Counted from the first letter of the stretch, positions 51,712 through 60,708 are shown. The stretch is 64,000 nt of DNA from an uncultured Eubacteriales bacterium (GCA_900317425.1 ONGR01000007.1:1-64000); one strand, 5' to 3'. Notes: generated by a model not told the origin, from the letters alone. Numbers and translations are program-made.

Positions 51712-52611
51712 ATGCTGAAAGATTTCAAGGCCCTGCGCGACCGGGTCCAGTCCGGCGCGCCCAAGACCGTGGCCGTGGCCTGCGCCCACGACGCCCACAC
51801 CCTGGAGGCGGTGCTTCACGCCGCCGCCGAGGGCATCCTCCGCTACATCCTGGTGGGCCGCAAGGATGACATCATCCGCATCGGCCACGAGCTGGGCCAC
51901 ACCATTTCCGAGGAGACCATCATCGACGCCGACACCGACGAGGACTGCGCCCGCATCGCCGTGGGTCTGATCCGGGACGGCAAGGCCGACTTCCTGCAGA
52001 AGGGCTACATGCAGACCGCCACCATCCTCAAGGCCGTGGTCAACAAGCAGACCGGCATCGGCACCGGCGGCATCATCTCCCATACCGCCATCATCGAGAT
52101 CCCCGGCTACCACAAGCTGCTGGGCGTGGCCGACGGCGGCATGATCCCCCACCCCGATCTGGAGCAGAAGAAGGGCATTCTCCGCAACGCGGTGGAGGCC
52201 TTCCGGGCTCTGGGCTATGATAGGCCCCTGGTGGCCGCCGTCTGCGCCGCCGAGACCGTCAGCCCCAAGATCCAGGAGACGGTGGACGCCGCCGCTCTCA
52301 AGGAGGCGGCTCTGGCCGGCGAGTTCGGCAGCTGCGCCGTGGAGGGTCCCATCTCTCTGGACCTGGCCATGGACAAGGCCTCCTGCGAGATCAAGCACTA
52401 CGACAGCCCCGTCAGCGGCAACACCGATATCCTGCTGGTGCCCTATATGGCGGTGGGCAACATTTTCGTCAAGGGCCTGCTGCTCTTCGGCGGCACCCGG
52501 ATGGTGGGCGTCGTCACCGGCGCCAAGTGCCCCATCGCCCTCAACTCCCGCAGCGCCAGCTTTGAGGAGAAGTACTACTCCCTCATGGCCTGCGCCGCCA
52601 TCTGCCAGTAA
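51712..52611 (+). CDS. ptb: Phosphate butyryltransferase (acyl-CoA to acyl phosphate)
   Basis: A 299-residue Ptb/Pta-family enzyme that exchanges CoA for phosphate. VAVACAHDAHTLEAVLHAA, ILVGRKDDI, FLQKGYMQTATILKAV and GMIPHPDLEQKKGIL match the Ptb branch. It is placed between iorAB and buk, so besides butyryl-CoA its natural substrates could be aryl- or branched-chain acyl-CoA. It starts 11 bases after iorB. Confidence 0.92.
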   Translation: MLKDFKALRDRVQSGAPKTVAVACAHDAHTLEAVLHAAAEGILRYILVGRKDDIIRIGHELGHTISEETIIDADTDEDCARIAVGLIRDGKADFLQKGYMQTATILKAVVNKQTGIGTGGIISHTAIIEIPGYHKLLGVADGGMIPHPDLEQKKGILRNAVEAFRALGYDRPLVAAVCAAETVSPKIQETVDAAALKEAALAGEFGSCAVEGPISLDLAMDKASCEIKHYDSPVSGNTDILLVPYMAVGNIFVKGLLLFGGTRMVGVVTGAKCPIALNSRSASFEEKYYSLMACAAICQ

Positions 52612-52626
52612 CGGCAAGGAGGAGTC

Positions 52627-53718
52627 ATGTCCTATTTGCAGCTGATTATCAACCCCGGCTCCACCAGCACCAAGCTGGCCCTGTATCGGGACAGCGAGAA
52701 GGTGCTTCAGGAGAGCGTGGACCACAAGCCGGAGGACCTGCAGCAGTATGAGCATATTGCCGACCAGGTCCCCTACCGTCTGGGTCTCATCCGGGACTTT
52801 ATGGAACGCAACCACATCGACGGTCGTCAGCTCTCCGCTGTCATGGGCCGCGGTGGCCTGGTGTTCGGCCTGAAGACCGGCGGCTACCGGGTGGACGACG
52901 CCCTGTGCGAGGCCCTGGTCAACGAGCGGCTGAGCCAGCCCCACGCCTCCAACCTGGGCGGTCTGCTGGCCCGGGCCATCGCCGATGAGTACGGCATCCC
53001 CGCCTACATTTATGACGCCGTCACCTCCGGCGAGCTCACTGAGGTGGCCCAGATCACCGGCATCCCCGACGTGCCCCGCCGCAGCTTCTGCCACGTGCTC
53101 AACAGCCGTGCCATGGCCATCCGCTATGCCAAGGAGCACGGCAAGCGCTATGAGGATCTGAACCTGATCGTGGCCCATCTGGGCGGCGGCGTGTCTGCCA
53201 GCGTCCATGACCACGGCAAGATCGTGGACTCCGTGGGCGACGACGACGGTCAGTTCTCCCCGGAGCGCTCCGGCACCGTGCCCATGCTGCCGCTGATCGA
53301 CCTGTGCTACTCCGGCAAGTATACCAAGGCCGAGATGAAGAAGAAGGTCCGCGGCAAGGGCGGCATGTACGCCCACCTGGGCACCAGCGACTGCCGTGTC
53401 ATCGAAAAGCGTGTGGCCGAGGGCGACAAGCACGCCGACCTGATCTTCCAGGCCCAGGCCTACCAGATCGCCAAGACCATCGGCCTTCTGTCCATCGTCC
53501 TCAAGGGCCGCTGTGACGCCATCATTCTCACCGGCGGTCTGGCCCACTCCAAGCTGCTGACGGATCGGATCACCGATTACGTCCGGTTCATTGCCCCCGT
53601 CTGTGTCCTCCCCGGCGAGAACGAGATGGAGGCCCTGGCCCAGGGCGGACTGCGGATCCTCACCGGAGCGGAGCAGGCCAACATCTATCACATTCCCGAA
53701 AAGGAGGAAACCTTATGA
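52627..53718 (+). CDS. buk: Butyrate kinase
   Basis: A 363-residue acetokinase-family enzyme that makes ATP from acyl phosphate and ADP. IINPGSTSTKLALY, MGRGGLVFGLKTGGYRV, VAHLGGGVSASVH and ILTGGLAHSKLLTD are typical of butyrate or branched-chain acid kinases. It follows ptb by 15 bases behind AAGGAGG, giving the classical ptb-buk pair, and overlaps the aminotransferase gene by 4 bases. Confidence 0.95.
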   Translation: MSYLQLIINPGSTSTKLALYRDSEKVLQESVDHKPEDLQQYEHIADQVPYRLGLIRDFMERNHIDGRQLSAVMGRGGLVFGLKTGGYRVDDALCEALVNERLSQPHASNLGGLLARAIADEYGIPAYIYDAVTSGELTEVAQITGIPDVPRRSFCHVLNSRAMAIRYAKEHGKRYEDLNLIVAHLGGGVSASVHDHGKIVDSVGDDDGQFSPERSGTVPMLPLIDLCYSGKYTKAEMKKKVRGKGGMYAHLGTSDCRVIEKRVAEGDKHADLIFQAQAYQIAKTIGLLSIVLKGRCDAIILTGGLAHSKLLTDRITDYVRFIAPVCVLPGENEMEALAQGGLRILTGAEQANIYHIPEKEETL

Positions 53719-54899
53719 TCTCTCCTCTGATGATGCAGCACGGAAAGACCAAGAGCCGCATCCGCGATCTGTTTGAGTACGGTCTGCGGCAGGCCGCCAT
53801 CGTCGGCAAGGAAAACGTGTTCGACTATTCTCTGGGCAACCCCTCCGTCCCCTCCCCTCCCGAGATCGCGGATACCATCCGTGACCTGATGAGCATGGAG
53901 CCTCTGGCCCTCCACGGCTATACCCCCGCCAGCGGCGCCAAGGAGGCCAAGGAGGCCGTGGCGGCGGATCTGCGCCGCCGCACCGGCGACGACATCGGCC
54001 CCGAGAACATCTTCTTCACCTGCGGCGCCGCCCCCGCCCTCATCTCCGTGATGCGGGCGTTGGCCGTGGAGGACGCGGAGATCCTTCTGCTGGCCCCCTA
54101 TTTCTCCGAATACCCCGTGTTCGCCGCCACCAACGGCATGAAGCCCGTGGTGGTCCCCGCCGACACCCGGGATTTTCAGCTCCACGCCGACCAGGTGGAG
54201 CCCTACATCACCGCCCACACCCAGGCCGTCATCGTCAACTCTCCCAACAACCCCTCCGGCGTGGTCTACAGTCGGAAGGCCCTGGAGGAGCTGGGTGCCG
54301 TCCTCACCCGCAAGAGCGAGGAGTACGGCCACCCCATCTATATCATCGCCGATGAGCCCTACCGTGAGCTGACTTATGACGGTGAGGACGCCCCCTATAT
54401 CCCCGCCATCTATCCCAACACGGTGATCTGCTATTCCTACTCCAAGTCCCTGTCCATGCCCGGCGAGCGCATCGGCTACGTCTGCGTGCCCAACTGCGCC
54501 GCCGACAGCGCCGATCTCTATGCCGCCGTAGCCGGCGCGGCCCGCACTCTGGGCCACGTCTGCGCCCCGTCCCTGATGCAGCGGGTCATCTCCCTGAGCA
54601 CCCAGCTGCGCCCGGACATGGCCTCCTACGACCGCAACCGTATGCGCCTGTACCTGGATCTGACGGACATGGGCTTCCGGTGCATCAAGCCCAAGGGCGC
54701 CTTCTACATGCTGGTGGAGGCCCCCGACGGCAATTCCGAGGCCTTCTCCGACAAGGCCAAGGAGAAGAACCTGCTCCTGGTCCCCGCCGACGGCTTCGGC
54801 TGCCCCGGCTTCGTCCGGCTGAGCACCTGCGTCAGCTACGACATGATCCTGCGCAGTCTGCCCGCCTTCCGGGCCCTGGCCGCGGAGTACGGTCTCTGA
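53715..54899 (+). CDS. PLP-dependent aminotransferase class I/II
   Basis: A 394-residue fold-type I aminotransferase. FDYSLGNPSVPSPPEI, VNSPNNPSGVVYS, IADEPYRELTYD and the PLP lysine in CYSYSKSLSMPGERIGY are visible. Position after iorAB-ptb-buk, with translational coupling to buk, suggests it converts an aromatic or other amino acid to the 2-oxo acid used by IorAB. Substrate specificity is inferred from context only. Confidence 0.9.
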   Translation: MISPLMMQHGKTKSRIRDLFEYGLRQAAIVGKENVFDYSLGNPSVPSPPEIADTIRDLMSMEPLALHGYTPASGAKEAKEAVAADLRRRTGDDIGPENIFFTCGAAPALISVMRALAVEDAEILLLAPYFSEYPVFAATNGMKPVVVPADTRDFQLHADQVEPYITAHTQAVIVNSPNNPSGVVYSRKALEELGAVLTRKSEEYGHPIYIIADEPYRELTYDGEDAPYIPAIYPNTVICYSYSKSLSMPGERIGYVCVPNCAADSADLYAAVAGAARTLGHVCAPSLMQRVISLSTQLRPDMASYDRNRMRLYLDLTDMGFRCIKPKGAFYMLVEAPDGNSEAFSDKAKEKNLLLVPADGFGCPGFVRLSTCVSYDMILRSLPAFRALAAEYGL

Positions 54900-55003
54900 A
54901 AAAACTGTCAACCCAGCGGCCCTGTGCCGCGATTGATACTGTCCGCCAGTCGCTCTGTCGATGACCGGGGTATCCTCTAAAAACATATGGAGGTAACTGT
55001 ATC

Positions 55004-56650
55004 ATGGCAAAAGAATATCCCCTGAACGTGAAGACCCCCCGCTCCCTCACCTACGTGACCCGCAACATCCCCGAAGTGACGGTGGAACAGCGTGAGCGCG
55101 CGCTGAAAGCCACCCACTACAATGAGTTCGCCTTCCCCGCCGGCATGCTGACGGTGGATATGCTGTCCGACTCCGGTACCACCGCCATGACCGACGTCCA
55201 GTGGTCCACCATGTTCCTGGGCGACGAGTCCTACGGCCGCAACAAGGGCTATTACGTCCTGCTGGACGCCTTCCGCGACGTGTTTGAGCGGGGCGGCGAG
55301 AAGAACTGGAAGAAGTCCATCGACCTCATCCGCACCGACTGCCAGGACATCGACAAGCTGATGGATGAGCTGTACCTGTGCGAATATGAGGGTGGCCTCT
55401 TCAACGGCGGCGCCGCCCAGCTGGAGCGCCCCAACACCTTCCTCATCCAGCAGGGCCGCGCGGCGGAGTCCGTCCTCTTCGAAATGGTCAAGAAGATCAT
55501 GTCCCAGCGGTATCCCGGCAAGGTGTTCACCATCCCCTCCAACGGCCACTTTGACACCACCGAGGGCAACATCAAGCAGATGGGCTCCATCCCCCGCAAC
55601 CTCTATAACAAGGAGCTGCTGTACGAGATCCCCGAGGGCGGTGTCTATGAGAAGAACCCCTTCAAGGGCGACATGGACGTGGAGAAGCTGGAGAAACTGA
55701 TCCAGCAGGTGGGTCCCGAGAACGTGCCTCTGATCTACACCACCATCACCAACAACACCGTTTGCGGCCAGGCCGTGTCCATGAAGTCCATCCGTGAGAC
55801 CGCCAAGATCGCCGAGAAGTACGACATCCCCTTCATGTTCGACGTGGCCCGCTGGGCGGAGGACTGCTACTTCATCAAGGTCAACGAGGAGGGCTATGCC
55901 GACAAGTCCATCGCCGAGATCGCCACGGAGATGTTCTCCTACTGCGACGGCTTCACCATGTCCGCCAAGAAGAACGGCCACGCCAACATGGGCGGCATGC
56001 TGGCCTTCCGCGACAAGGGCCGCTTCTGGCGGAAGTTCTCCGAGTTCAACGAGGACGGCACCGTCAAGACCGACGTGGGCGTGCTGCTGAAGGTCAAGCA
56101 GATCTCCTGCTACGGCAACGACTCCTACGGCGGCATGTCCGGCCGCGACATCATGGCCCTGGCCGCCGGTCTCTATGAGGAGTGCAACTTCCACTATCAG
56201 GAGGCCCGCGTCAAGCAGTGCGAGTATCTGGCCCAGGGCTTCTACAAGGCCGGCGTCAAGGGCGTCATCCTGCCGGCCGGCGGCCACGGCGTGTACATCG
56301 ACATGACCCAGTTCTTCGACGGCAAGCGGGGTCACGATACCTTCGCCGGCCAGGGCTTCTCCATCGAGCTGATCCGGCGCTACGGTATCCGCACCTCCGA
56401 GCTGGGTGACTACTCCATGGAGTACGATCTGAAGACCCCGGAGCAGCAGGAGGAGCTGTGCAACGTGGTGCGCTTCGCCGTCAACCGCAGCCAGCTCAAT
56501 CAGGAGCACATGGACTACGTCATCGCCGCAGTGAAGGCCCTCTATGAGGATCGGGAGTCCATCCCCAACATCCGCATCGTCAAGGGCCGCACCCTGCCCA
56601 TGCGCCACTTCCACGCCTTCTTGGAGCCCTATCCCAACGAGGAGAAGTAA
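55004..56650 (+). CDS. Tryptophanase / tyrosine phenol-lyase family enzyme (long form)
   Basis: A 548-residue beta-eliminating lyase. MLTVDMLSDSGTTAMTD, QQGRAAESVLF, SNGHFDTTEGNI, ITNNTVCGQAVS, FMFDVARWAED and the PLP lysine (Lys323) in TMSAKKNGHANMGG match TnaA/Tpl. The C-terminus LPMRHFHAFLEP also fits. Compared with the 456-471 residues of known enzymes it has about 46 extra residues at roughly 96-141. It would release indole or phenol, pyruvate and ammonia. Which amino acid it uses cannot be told. It lies 104 bases after the aminotransferase gene, with no terminator between. Confidence 0.88.
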   Translation: MAKEYPLNVKTPRSLTYVTRNIPEVTVEQRERALKATHYNEFAFPAGMLTVDMLSDSGTTAMTDVQWSTMFLGDESYGRNKGYYVLLDAFRDVFERGGEKNWKKSIDLIRTDCQDIDKLMDELYLCEYEGGLFNGGAAQLERPNTFLIQQGRAAESVLFEMVKKIMSQRYPGKVFTIPSNGHFDTTEGNIKQMGSIPRNLYNKELLYEIPEGGVYEKNPFKGDMDVEKLEKLIQQVGPENVPLIYTTITNNTVCGQAVSMKSIRETAKIAEKYDIPFMFDVARWAEDCYFIKVNEEGYADKSIAEIATEMFSYCDGFTMSAKKNGHANMGGMLAFRDKGRFWRKFSEFNEDGTVKTDVGVLLKVKQISCYGNDSYGGMSGRDIMALAAGLYEECNFHYQEARVKQCEYLAQGFYKAGVKGVILPAGGHGVYIDMTQFFDGKRGHDTFAGQGFSIELIRRYGIRTSELGDYSMEYDLKTPEQQEELCNVVRFAVNRSQLNQEHMDYVIAAVKALYEDRESIPNIRIVKGRTLPMRHFHAFLEPYPNEEK

Positions 56651-56681
56651 GAAAAAGCCGCAATAATCCGTAACCACACCG

Positions 56682-56719
56682 TAAAAAGGCACCTGAAATC
56701 CGGGATTTCAGGTGCCTTT
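56682..56719. terminator. Bidirectional terminator between the lyase and CoA-transferase genes
   Basis: A long stem (about 16 bp, 5-base loop) flanked by AAAAA and TTTT between converging genes. Confidence 0.9.
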
Positions 56720-56738
56720 TCCTATGTGTTTTTCGTCT

Positions 56739-58049
56739 TTACAGCAGCTTGGCCTCTCTGGCGCAGGCTGTCAGCTGATCCCGGAAGTCGGGGTGGGCCA
56801 GAGAGATGACGGCCCGGATGCGGTCCTTCATCAGCAGGGGCTTGAGGTTGATGCAGCCGTACTCCGTTATCAGATACTGGGTATCGGCCCGGGGTGTGGT
56901 CACCGCCGTATAGGGCGGGAAGTAGGGCACGATGCGGCTGTGGCGCTCGCCCCGCTTGTCCACGAAGGTAGAGGTCATGGCGATGATGGACTTGCCGCCC
57001 CGGGACATCTGGGCTCCCCGGACGTAGTCCAGCTGACCGCCCACGCCGCTGAACTGCCGGCCGGTGATGTTGTCGGCGCTGATGGCGCCGTAGAGGTCGG
57101 CGGACATGCCGGTGTTGATGGAGATCATGTTGTCGTTCTGCCCGATGAGATTCATGTCGTTGATCATGGGGAAGGGCAGATAGTACATGTCCTCATTGTG
57201 GTCCAGGAAGCGGTACAGCTTCTCGCTGCCGGAGGTAAAGCCCACCACCGTCTTGCCCGGCAGCAGGGTCTTGCGCCGGTTGGTGACCACGCCCATCTTC
57301 ATCAGATCCATCAGCGGGTCGCTCATCAGCTCGGAGTGGATGCCCAGGTCGTTCCGATCCACCAGGCCGTAACCCACGGCGGTGGCTACGTTGCCGATGC
57401 CCAGCTGGATGCAGGCGCCGTCCGGGATCTGCTCCAGGATGATCCGGGAGATCTGCTTCACCGTCTCGTCCGCCGGGCGGAGGCCGCTCTCGCCCAAGGG
57501 CCGGTCGGACTCCACGATGGCGTCCGCCTCCGTCACGTGGATCAGATTCTGCTCACCGTAGACGTAGGGCGCGCGGCGGTTCACCTCCAGGATCACCGTC
57601 TTGGCCTCATCCGCCATGAAGCGGTGGAGGATCACGCCGGAGGAGCTGAAGCTCATATAGCCGTTCTCATCGGGAGGGGACACCTCCAGAAACGCCACGT
57701 CCGGCACACTGGTCTCATGGCACCAGATGGGGATCTCCCGCAGGTGGACGCTGGTAAAGTCGCCCTGGCCCCGGTCGATGGCGGAGCGCTCCTGGGGCCC
57801 CACGAAAAAGGTGTTGAGCCGGAAGCCCTCGATCTCGCCCCGGAGAAGTCGCAGGGGCTTGAGCACCAGGGAACAGCTGACGGTCAGGTCCCGGATCTCA
57901 TCCTTCCGGTCCGCCAGGGCGTCGCACAGATCGCCTGCGGCGCTGCTGCAGGTGCCGATGAACACGTTGTCGCCGCTCTTGACGCACTTGACGGCCTCCG
58001 CCGCCGTGGTTAGCCGGGCCTGGTATTCCCGCATGGCTTCTTCCTTCAT
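56739..58049 (-). CDS. Acyl-CoA:acetate / 4-hydroxybutyrate CoA-transferase family protein
   Basis: A 436-residue family I-type CoA-transferase of the acetyl-CoA hydrolase/transferase group. Glu240 in LGIHSELMSD corresponds to the catalytic glutamate of 4-hydroxybutyrate and butyryl-CoA transferases. VSPPDENGYMSFSSSGV and FSGVGGQLDYVRGA are also typical. It probably uses acetate as CoA acceptor in acid formation. ATG 58034 has a better-spaced AAGGAAG site than 58049, so the protein may start five residues later (MREYQARL). Confidence 0.9.
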   Translation of the reverse strand: MKEEAMREYQARLTTAAEAVKCVKSGDNVFIGTCSSAAGDLCDALADRKDEIRDLTVSCSLVLKPLRLLRGEIEGFRLNTFFVGPQERSAIDRGQGDFTSVHLREIPIWCHETSVPDVAFLEVSPPDENGYMSFSSSGVILHRFMADEAKTVILEVNRRAPYVYGEQNLIHVTEADAIVESDRPLGESGLRPADETVKQISRIILEQIPDGACIQLGIGNVATAVGYGLVDRNDLGIHSELMSDPLMDLMKMGVVTNRRKTLLPGKTVVGFTSGSEKLYRFLDHNEDMYYLPFPMINDMNLIGQNDNMISINTGMSADLYGAISADNITGRQFSGVGGQLDYVRGAQMSRGGKSIIAMTSTFVDKRGERHSRIVPYFPPYTAVTTPRADTQYLITEYGCINLKPLLMKDRIRAVISLAHPDFRDQLTACAREAKLL

Positions 58050-58086
58050 ATATCGTCACATCCTTCGTTTTATCGATAACTTTGGC

Positions 58087-58115
58087 ATTATACCACAAGA
58101 AGAGGTCCGGCGCAA
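58087..58115 (-). promoter_or_regulatory. Promoter of the CoA-transferase gene
   Basis: Minus strand TTGCGC (58110-58115), 17-base spacer and perfect TATAAT (58087-58092), preceded by TGG (extended -10). Confidence 0.75.
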
Positions 58116-58136
58116 CATCCTGCGCCGGGCTTCGGA

Positions 58137-58982
58137 TCATTTTTCCCGCTCCGGCAGCAGCACCAGCAGCACCGCAGCCAGCAGGATCAGGACGATGCCT
58201 GCGGCAATGCGGACGGTCAGCGCCTCCCGGAACACCAGAATGCCGATCACCACGCCGGTCAGCGGCTCGAAGGTGCTCAGCAGGGAGGCCTTCACCTCGC
58301 CGCAGAGGAAGACGCCGGTCTGGAACAGCACCTGGGCCAGGGCCGCCACAAACACGCCCAGCAGCGCCACCGCCGCCCAGGCCTGCCAGGGCATGGCCAC
58401 GATCAGCTTGCCGCTGACGGCGGAAAACACGCCGATCTCCGCGGTGCACAGCAGGGAGATCCAGAAGGAGATGGTCAGCATGGGGAGGTGGCTCAGGCCG
58501 CTCTTGCCCAGCAGCAGGATATAGAGGGCAAAGGTCACGCCGGAGAGGACCGCGATGGCCATGCCCTCCAGGCCCTCGTTCTGCCCGGGTTGATAGAAGC
58601 AGATGATACCGGCGGCGCAGATGGCCAGGCACACAAGCTGCCTGCCCCGGAGTTTGGTGCGGAAAAAGAGGGTCCCCAGCACCATGACGGACACGGGATA
58701 GGTGAAGTGCAGGGTGGTGGCCAGGCCGGAGCTGACGTACCGATAGGAGCTGTACAGCAGCAGCGGCGTGACACCGCAGAAGACGGACAGCAGCGCCAGC
58801 CGCCGGAACTCCGCCGCCGTGACCCGGAAGGTCAGCTTGGGGGAGAGGGCGATGATCAGCGCCACGGTGACCGTGCCGAAGGCGAAGCGCCAGAAGGCTA
58901 CGGTATAGGTGTTGCTGCCGTAGGCATATGCATTTTTCGTCAGAAGCGGCATGGTGCCGAACAGGACGGCGGAGAGCACCAC
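58137..58982 (-). CDS. EamA/DMT family transporter
   Basis: A 281-residue membrane protein with ten hydrophobic segments in two homologous halves, as in DMT exporters: LFGTMPLLTKNAYAYG, FWRFAFGTVTVALI, TLHFTYPVSVMVLGTLFF, then STFEPLTGVVIGILVFREAL. The start is a GTG at 58982, 8 bases after AGGAG; the frame has a TGA further upstream and no ATG. This leaves a short first helix. The substrate is unknown. Confidence 0.85.
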   Translation of the reverse strand: MVLSAVLFGTMPLLTKNAYAYGSNTYTVAFWRFAFGTVTVALIIALSPKLTFRVTAAEFRRLALLSVFCGVTPLLLYSSYRYVSSGLATTLHFTYPVSVMVLGTLFFRTKLRGRQLVCLAICAAGIICFYQPGQNEGLEGMAIAVLSGVTFALYILLLGKSGLSHLPMLTISFWISLLCTAEIGVFSAVSGKLIVAMPWQAWAAVALLGVFVAALAQVLFQTGVFLCGEVKASLLSTFEPLTGVVIGILVFREALTVRIAAGIVLILLAAVLLVLLPEREK

Positions 58983-59126
58983 AAACAGCGCTCCTGTCTG
59001 TTCCCCCTGCTTTCCGGTCTTTGGCGTGGCGGATCGCCCCCCTTTCTGCTTTTTTCACAGAACACAGTATAACACATCCCGGGCCGTTCGTCTCCACAAA
59101 AATGCGACATCCGGCGAAATTCGGGT

Positions 59127-59142
59127 TGTGTCATTTGACACA
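59127..59142 (+). repeat. Palindrome over the -35 of the GNAT promoter
   Basis: TGTGTCA-TT-TGACACA, perfect 7-bp arms, overlapping the TTGACA hexamer. Its position suggests a repressor site. Confidence 0.6.
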
Positions 59143-59163
59143 CGGGCGGGCGCATCGTATAAT
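59135..59163 (+). promoter_or_regulatory. Promoter of the GNAT gene
   Basis: Perfect TTGACA (59135-59140), 17-base spacer and perfect TATAAT (59158-59163), 31 bases before the start codon. Confidence 0.92.
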
Positions 59164-59194
59164 TTTCTCAACACGATGGAGGGCAGGTGTTCCT

Positions 59195-59638
59195 ATGGAG
59201 CTGGTCATCAAGAAATTCCACGAGCTGACGCCGGATGAGCTGTACGCCATCCTGAAGCTGCGGACGGACGTGTTCGTGGTGGAGCAGAACTGCCCCTACC
59301 CGGAGCTGGACGACCGGGACCAGGCCGCCATCCACGTGTGGCTGCAGGATGAGGAGGGCATCGAGGCCTATCTGCGGGTGATGGACAGGGGCGTCACCCA
59401 GGAGCATGCCGCCATCGGCCGGGTGATCGCCAGAAAACGGCGCTGCGGACTGGGCAGCCGCATCCTCCGCGCCGGCATCGATGTGGCCCGGCAGCAGTTC
59501 GGCGCCGACAAGATCTATCTGGAGGCGCAGGTCTACGCCAAGTCCCTGTACGAAAAACAGGGGTTCCGCCAGGTGTCCGGGGAATTTCTGGAGGACGGCA
59601 TCCCCCACGTGAAGATGGTGCTGGACTGCGGCGCGTGA
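59195..59638 (+). CDS. ElaA-like GNAT N-acetyltransferase
   Basis: A 147-residue GNAT protein of the ElaA type: FHELTPDELYAILKLRTDVF, VVEQNCPYPELDDRDQ, then the acetyl-CoA loop region IGRVIARKRRCGLGSRIL and the C-terminal YEKQGFRQVSGEFLEDGIPH. The substrate is not known. The ATG at 59195 follows GGAGGG with long spacing. It is a single-gene unit with a consensus promoter and a terminator. Confidence 0.88.
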   Translation: MELVIKKFHELTPDELYAILKLRTDVFVVEQNCPYPELDDRDQAAIHVWLQDEEGIEAYLRVMDRGVTQEHAAIGRVIARKRRCGLGSRILRAGIDVARQQFGADKIYLEAQVYAKSLYEKQGFRQVSGEFLEDGIPHVKMVLDCGA

Positions 59639-59650
59639 CGACGTAATGAA

Positions 59651-59685
59651 AAGAGGGAGCAGACTCCGTCTGCTCCCTCTTTTTT
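59651..59685. terminator. Bidirectional terminator after the GNAT gene
   Basis: A perfect 14-bp stem (59651-59664 with 59668-59681), 3-base loop and T-run, between converging genes. Confidence 0.93.
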
Positions 59686-59690
59686 ATCTT

Positions 59691-60641
59691 TTACAAAACC
59701 ACGTTTTTCGGCTCCCCGGCCAACCAGGCCCGGAGATTGTCAAAGACGATCTCCGCCCGGAGGGTCATGGACTCCTTCGTGGCAAAGGCCACGTGGGGCG
59801 TCAGCAGGGTGTGGGGGGCGCGGAGCATCTGGGTGTCCGCCGCCAGCGGGGGCTCGGCGGTGAACACGTCCACGGCGGCGCCGGCGATAACGCCGTCGGC
59901 CAAGGCGCGGGCCAGGTCGTCCTCGTTTGTGACGGGGCCGCGGGCTACGTTGATGAGATAGGCCGTGGGCTTCATCAGGGACAGCTTGGCATAGTCGATC
60001 ATGCCCCGGGTGCTGTCGTTCAGGGGGCAGTGGAGCACCACGAGGTCGGACCGGCGCAGCAGCTCCTCCTGGGACACCTGCTCCACGTAGTCGGGGGCAT
60101 CGTCGTGATGGTGGCGGCTCTGGGCCAGGAGTTGGCAGCCGAAGGCGTGGAACAGCTCGCCGGTGCGGCGTCCGATCTTGCCGTAGCCGATGATGCCCAC
60201 GGTCTTGCCCTTCAGCTCGCAGCCAACCAGGCCGTCCTTGGTGAGGCCGTCGCGGCATCGCTGCTGGACCTGGGGGATATTCCGCAGCAGAGACAGCGCC
60301 ATGCCCAGCACCAGCTCCGACACCGCCTCGTTGGAGTAGCCGGAGGCGTTGCTGACGGTGATGCCCTTCTCCCGGGCGGCGTCCAGGCCCACGTGGTCCA
60401 CACCGGTGAAGGCCACGTCGATGAAGCGCAGCTTTTCGCACCGGCGGATCACGTCGCCGGGCATGGGCATATTGGCGATGATCATGGCGTCGGCGTCACG
60501 GGCCTGGCGCACCAACTGATCGGCGTCGGTGGTTTTGGGGTATTCGGCAAATACCACGCCCTGCTCCTCCAGGGGCTTTTTGAAGGCGGACAGCTCCTCC
60601 GGACTGATGCCCAGGGATTCCATGATCACGACTTTTTTCAT
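59691..60641 (-). CDS. D-2-hydroxyacid dehydrogenase family protein
   Basis: A 316-residue NAD(P)-dependent enzyme. The dinucleotide motif is GIIGYGKIG (149-157), and the catalytic triad is Arg234 (NVARGP), Glu263 (TAEPP) and His283 (TPHVA). It reduces a 2-oxo acid to a D-2-hydroxy acid or the reverse. Given the aromatic amino acid genes nearby, an aryl-lactate role is possible, but hydroxypyruvate or other substrates are equally open. AAAGGAA precedes the ATG. Confidence 0.88.
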   Translation of the reverse strand: MKKVVIMESLGISPEELSAFKKPLEEQGVVFAEYPKTTDADQLVRQARDADAMIIANMPMPGDVIRRCEKLRFIDVAFTGVDHVGLDAAREKGITVSNASGYSNEAVSELVLGMALSLLRNIPQVQQRCRDGLTKDGLVGCELKGKTVGIIGYGKIGRRTGELFHAFGCQLLAQSRHHHDDAPDYVEQVSQEELLRRSDLVVLHCPLNDSTRGMIDYAKLSLMKPTAYLINVARGPVTNEDDLARALADGVIAGAAVDVFTAEPPLAADTQMLRAPHTLLTPHVAFATKESMTLRAEIVFDNLRAWLAGEPKNVVL

Positions 60642-60708
60642 ATCACTTCGTTCCTTTCACAGACGTTTTTATCGCTTGAACATGGCAGGTTTGATGATCG
60701 ACCGGGCG

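Noticed and set aside
54900..55003. A TnaC-like leader peptide before the tryptophanase-family gene
   Set aside because: No short open frame with a tryptophan codon and ribosome site is visible in the 104-base gap.
59691..60641. Naming the 2-hydroxyacid dehydrogenase as aryl-lactate dehydrogenase
   Set aside because: Only proximity to the aromatic amino acid genes supports it; no acyl-CoA dehydratase genes of the reductive pathway are in the window.
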